Below, piece by piece: positions 50,725 to 51,611 of a DNA stretch of 51,611 nucleotides. The stretch spans positions 1 to 51,611 of the forward strand of contig DPOU01000012.1 of NCBI GenBank assembly GCA_003539625.1, in the 5' to 3' direction. Position 1 is the first letter of the stretch; every line of letters starts with the position of its first letter. The notes under the pieces were generated by a model that searched no databases, was not told where the DNA came from, and saw nothing but the letters and a program-made list of their open reading frames with translations. Position numbers and translations under genes: made by a program. This stretch comes from Acholeplasmatales bacterium. Lineage in GTDB: Bacteria > Bacillota_I > Bacilli_A > ML615J-28 > CAG-313.

Positions 50725-51420
50725 ATGAAAACCATAGGTGTTATTGTTGCCATGAATAAAGAAATGGCAAAACTAAAAACAATAATTAACGTTACAGAAA
50801 CTTTTGAAATTTATAATAATACCTTTTTTTGTGGAGAGTATAATAACACAAAAATTGTTCTTGCAATTTCAGGTATTGGCAAGGTTAATGCGGCAATGAC
50901 AACAATGCTAATGATTGCCAACTTCAATCCTTCACTTATTATTAATTCAGGAATCGCAGGAGGCTATGCAACAGATTTAGAGCCACTAGATATAATCGTT
51001 GGTAATAAAGTTGGTTATTCAGATGTTGATATGACATCACCAATAGCAGGTGCTTTTCCATATGGACAAATTGAAGGTATGCCAAGATTCTTCGAATCAC
51101 AGATGAAGTATATAAATGAAAAAATGCAAAAAGAAGTAAAACTTGGTACGATTATAACTGGTGATCAATTTGTTGATTCCTACGAAAAAACATCGAAAAT
51201 TGTTTCACGATATTTTCCTAACGATAATGTAATGGCCTGTGATATGGAGTCTGCATCTATAGCTCAAGTATCATATAATTGTGGCGTAGACTTTCTAATA
51301 ATCAGAGTTATTTCAGATGTTATTGGTAGAAGTAATAAACTTGATTATGACACATTCTCAATGCTTGCTTCAAACAAATGTGCAAATCTAGTTTTAGAAA
51401 TAATAAATAACGTAAAATAA
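50725..51420 (+). CDS. mtnN: 5'-methylthioadenosine/S-adenosylhomocysteine nucleosidase
   Basis: 231 residues, full length. Characteristic parts are GVIVAMNKEMAKL at the start, SGIGKVNAAMTTMLM, INSGIAGGYATDLEPLDIIV, ITGDQFVDS and the catalytic CDMESASIAQVSY with IIRVISDVIG. The enzyme hydrolyses MTA and SAH to adenine plus the thio-sugar, recycling by-products of polyamine synthesis and methylation, which fits the upstream SAM-dependent trmR. It is two bases from greA with no clear SD, so it is co-transcribed and probably coupled. Confidence 0.94.
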   Translation: MKTIGVIVAMNKEMAKLKTIINVTETFEIYNNTFFCGEYNNTKIVLAISGIGKVNAAMTTMLMIANFNPSLIINSGIAGGYATDLEPLDIIVGNKVGYSDVDMTSPIAGAFPYGQIEGMPRFFESQMKYINEKMQKEVKLGTIITGDQFVDSYEKTSKIVSRYFPNDNVMACDMESASIAQVSYNCGVDFLIIRVISDVIGRSNKLDYDTFSMLASNKCANLVLEIINNVK

Positions 51421-51461
51421 AAAAGGCGATAATAGAATCATTTGTCTATTATCGCTTTTTA
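51421..51461 (+). terminator. Strong intrinsic terminator of greA-mtnN
   Basis: GCGATAATAGA (51426-51436) pairs with TCTATTATCGC (51445-51455), flanked by A-run and T-run, so it can act on both strands. Confidence 0.88.
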
Positions 51462-51489
51462 ATATTTGGAAATTAATTACTACTATTTG

Positions 51490-51510
51490 TACAAAAAGGT
51501 ATACCTTTTT
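51490..51510. repeat. Palindromic repeat, copy 1
   Basis: TACAAAAAGGTATACCTTTT, one base longer here (T at 51510), contains the perfect 18-bp palindrome AAAAAGGTATACCTTTTT (51493-51510). Its end runs into TTGACA (51509-51514). Possibly an operator. Confidence 0.6.
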
Positions 51511-51591
51511 GACATTTTATATTTTAGCACTTTTTACCAATTATTTCAACTATTTATATAAAAAACAGTAAATATTCTTAAAAAAGAGGTA

Positions 51592-51611
51592 TACAAAAAG
51601 GTATACCTTTT
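51592..51611. repeat. Palindromic repeat, copy 2 (cut by the window edge)
   Basis: The same 20 bases as copy 1 recur 102 bp downstream, right at the end of the window. A partial third unit, GAGGTATAC, precedes it at about 51586-51594. Confidence 0.6.

Noticed and set aside
1..51611. Genetic code 4 (TGA = Trp)
   Set aside because: No recognised gene is interrupted by TGA; the two broken genes are explained by frame changes, not by TGA codons.
1..51611. tRNA, rRNA, insertion sequence or prophage genes
   Set aside because: I found no cloverleaf with a T-loop, no rRNA motifs, and no transposase, integrase or phage structural motifs.

Overview
The window is AT-rich, gene-dense DNA from a low-GC Gram-positive bacterium. 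It is most likely an uncultured, host-associated member of the Bacilli near the Erysipelotrichales/RF39/Acholeplasma branches. Supporting signs are AT-rich codons, strong AGGAG ribosome sites, many extended -10 promoters (TGNTATAAT), short T-tailed hairpin terminators, InlB-type (Listeria-Bacteroides) repeat surface proteins, and a trmR-trhP1-trhP2-greA-mtnN block resembling Bacillus. All 41 gene ends examined stop at TAA or TAG and none at TGA, yet no gene needs TGA read as Trp. Almost every gene is on the + strand; the only credible minus-strand gene is the PTS-type permease at 8303-9487.

Layout. 1-2400 is an accessory-looking end: a cut-off gene, a frameshifted ankyrin gene, a possible small structured RNA, an unknown ORF and a TfoX-N protein. 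2710-6740 encodes one very large cell-surface protein, broken by a frameshift, that joins a papain-like C1 peptidase, a lectin-like domain, an Ig-like domain and an M60 (mucin-type) metallopeptidase. It is followed by an SGNH hydrolase and the divergent permease. 9724-14537 is a tight three-gene unit: a nuclease-RecQ helicase fusion, a tail-anchored coiled-coil protein and a GNAT/YoaP-like protein. This is the best candidate for an undescribed (possibly defence) system.

14635-21274 holds a GLUG lipoprotein and then a drug-resistance-like cluster: a MATE exporter, an APH/choline-kinase-like enzyme, an ABC exporter and a chloramphenicol acetyltransferase homologue. A palindrome overlaps the ABC promoter. 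21433-26894 is a regulator-potA-potB-potC-potD polyamine uptake operon with an enlarged PotA and a membrane-anchored PotD carrying two inserted modules. 27078-31760 is an apparent operon of DUF3737, PatB/MalY, TcdA and a NatAB-like ABC exporter.

31886-44636 contains two more giant surface proteins with InlB repeats (a GDPD lipoprotein and a GHL10 hydrolase). Between them are housekeeping genes: a YczE-like membrane protein, a YfcE-like phosphodiesterase, an M18 aminopeptidase, a ribokinase and an oversized MurQ/GKRP-like SIS protein. 44660-51420 carries a guanylate kinase homologue, a YgjP-type metallopeptidase, an HTH-helical-repeat regulator behind a strong palindrome, the tRNA U34 hydroxylation/methylation genes, greA and mtnN. 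The right edge has two copies of a 20-nt palindromic repeat.

Across the whole window the hexamer TTGCGG (and its complement CCGCAA) is far commoner than base composition predicts, apparently through synonymous codon choice. All domain assignments come from reading motifs, not from database searches.
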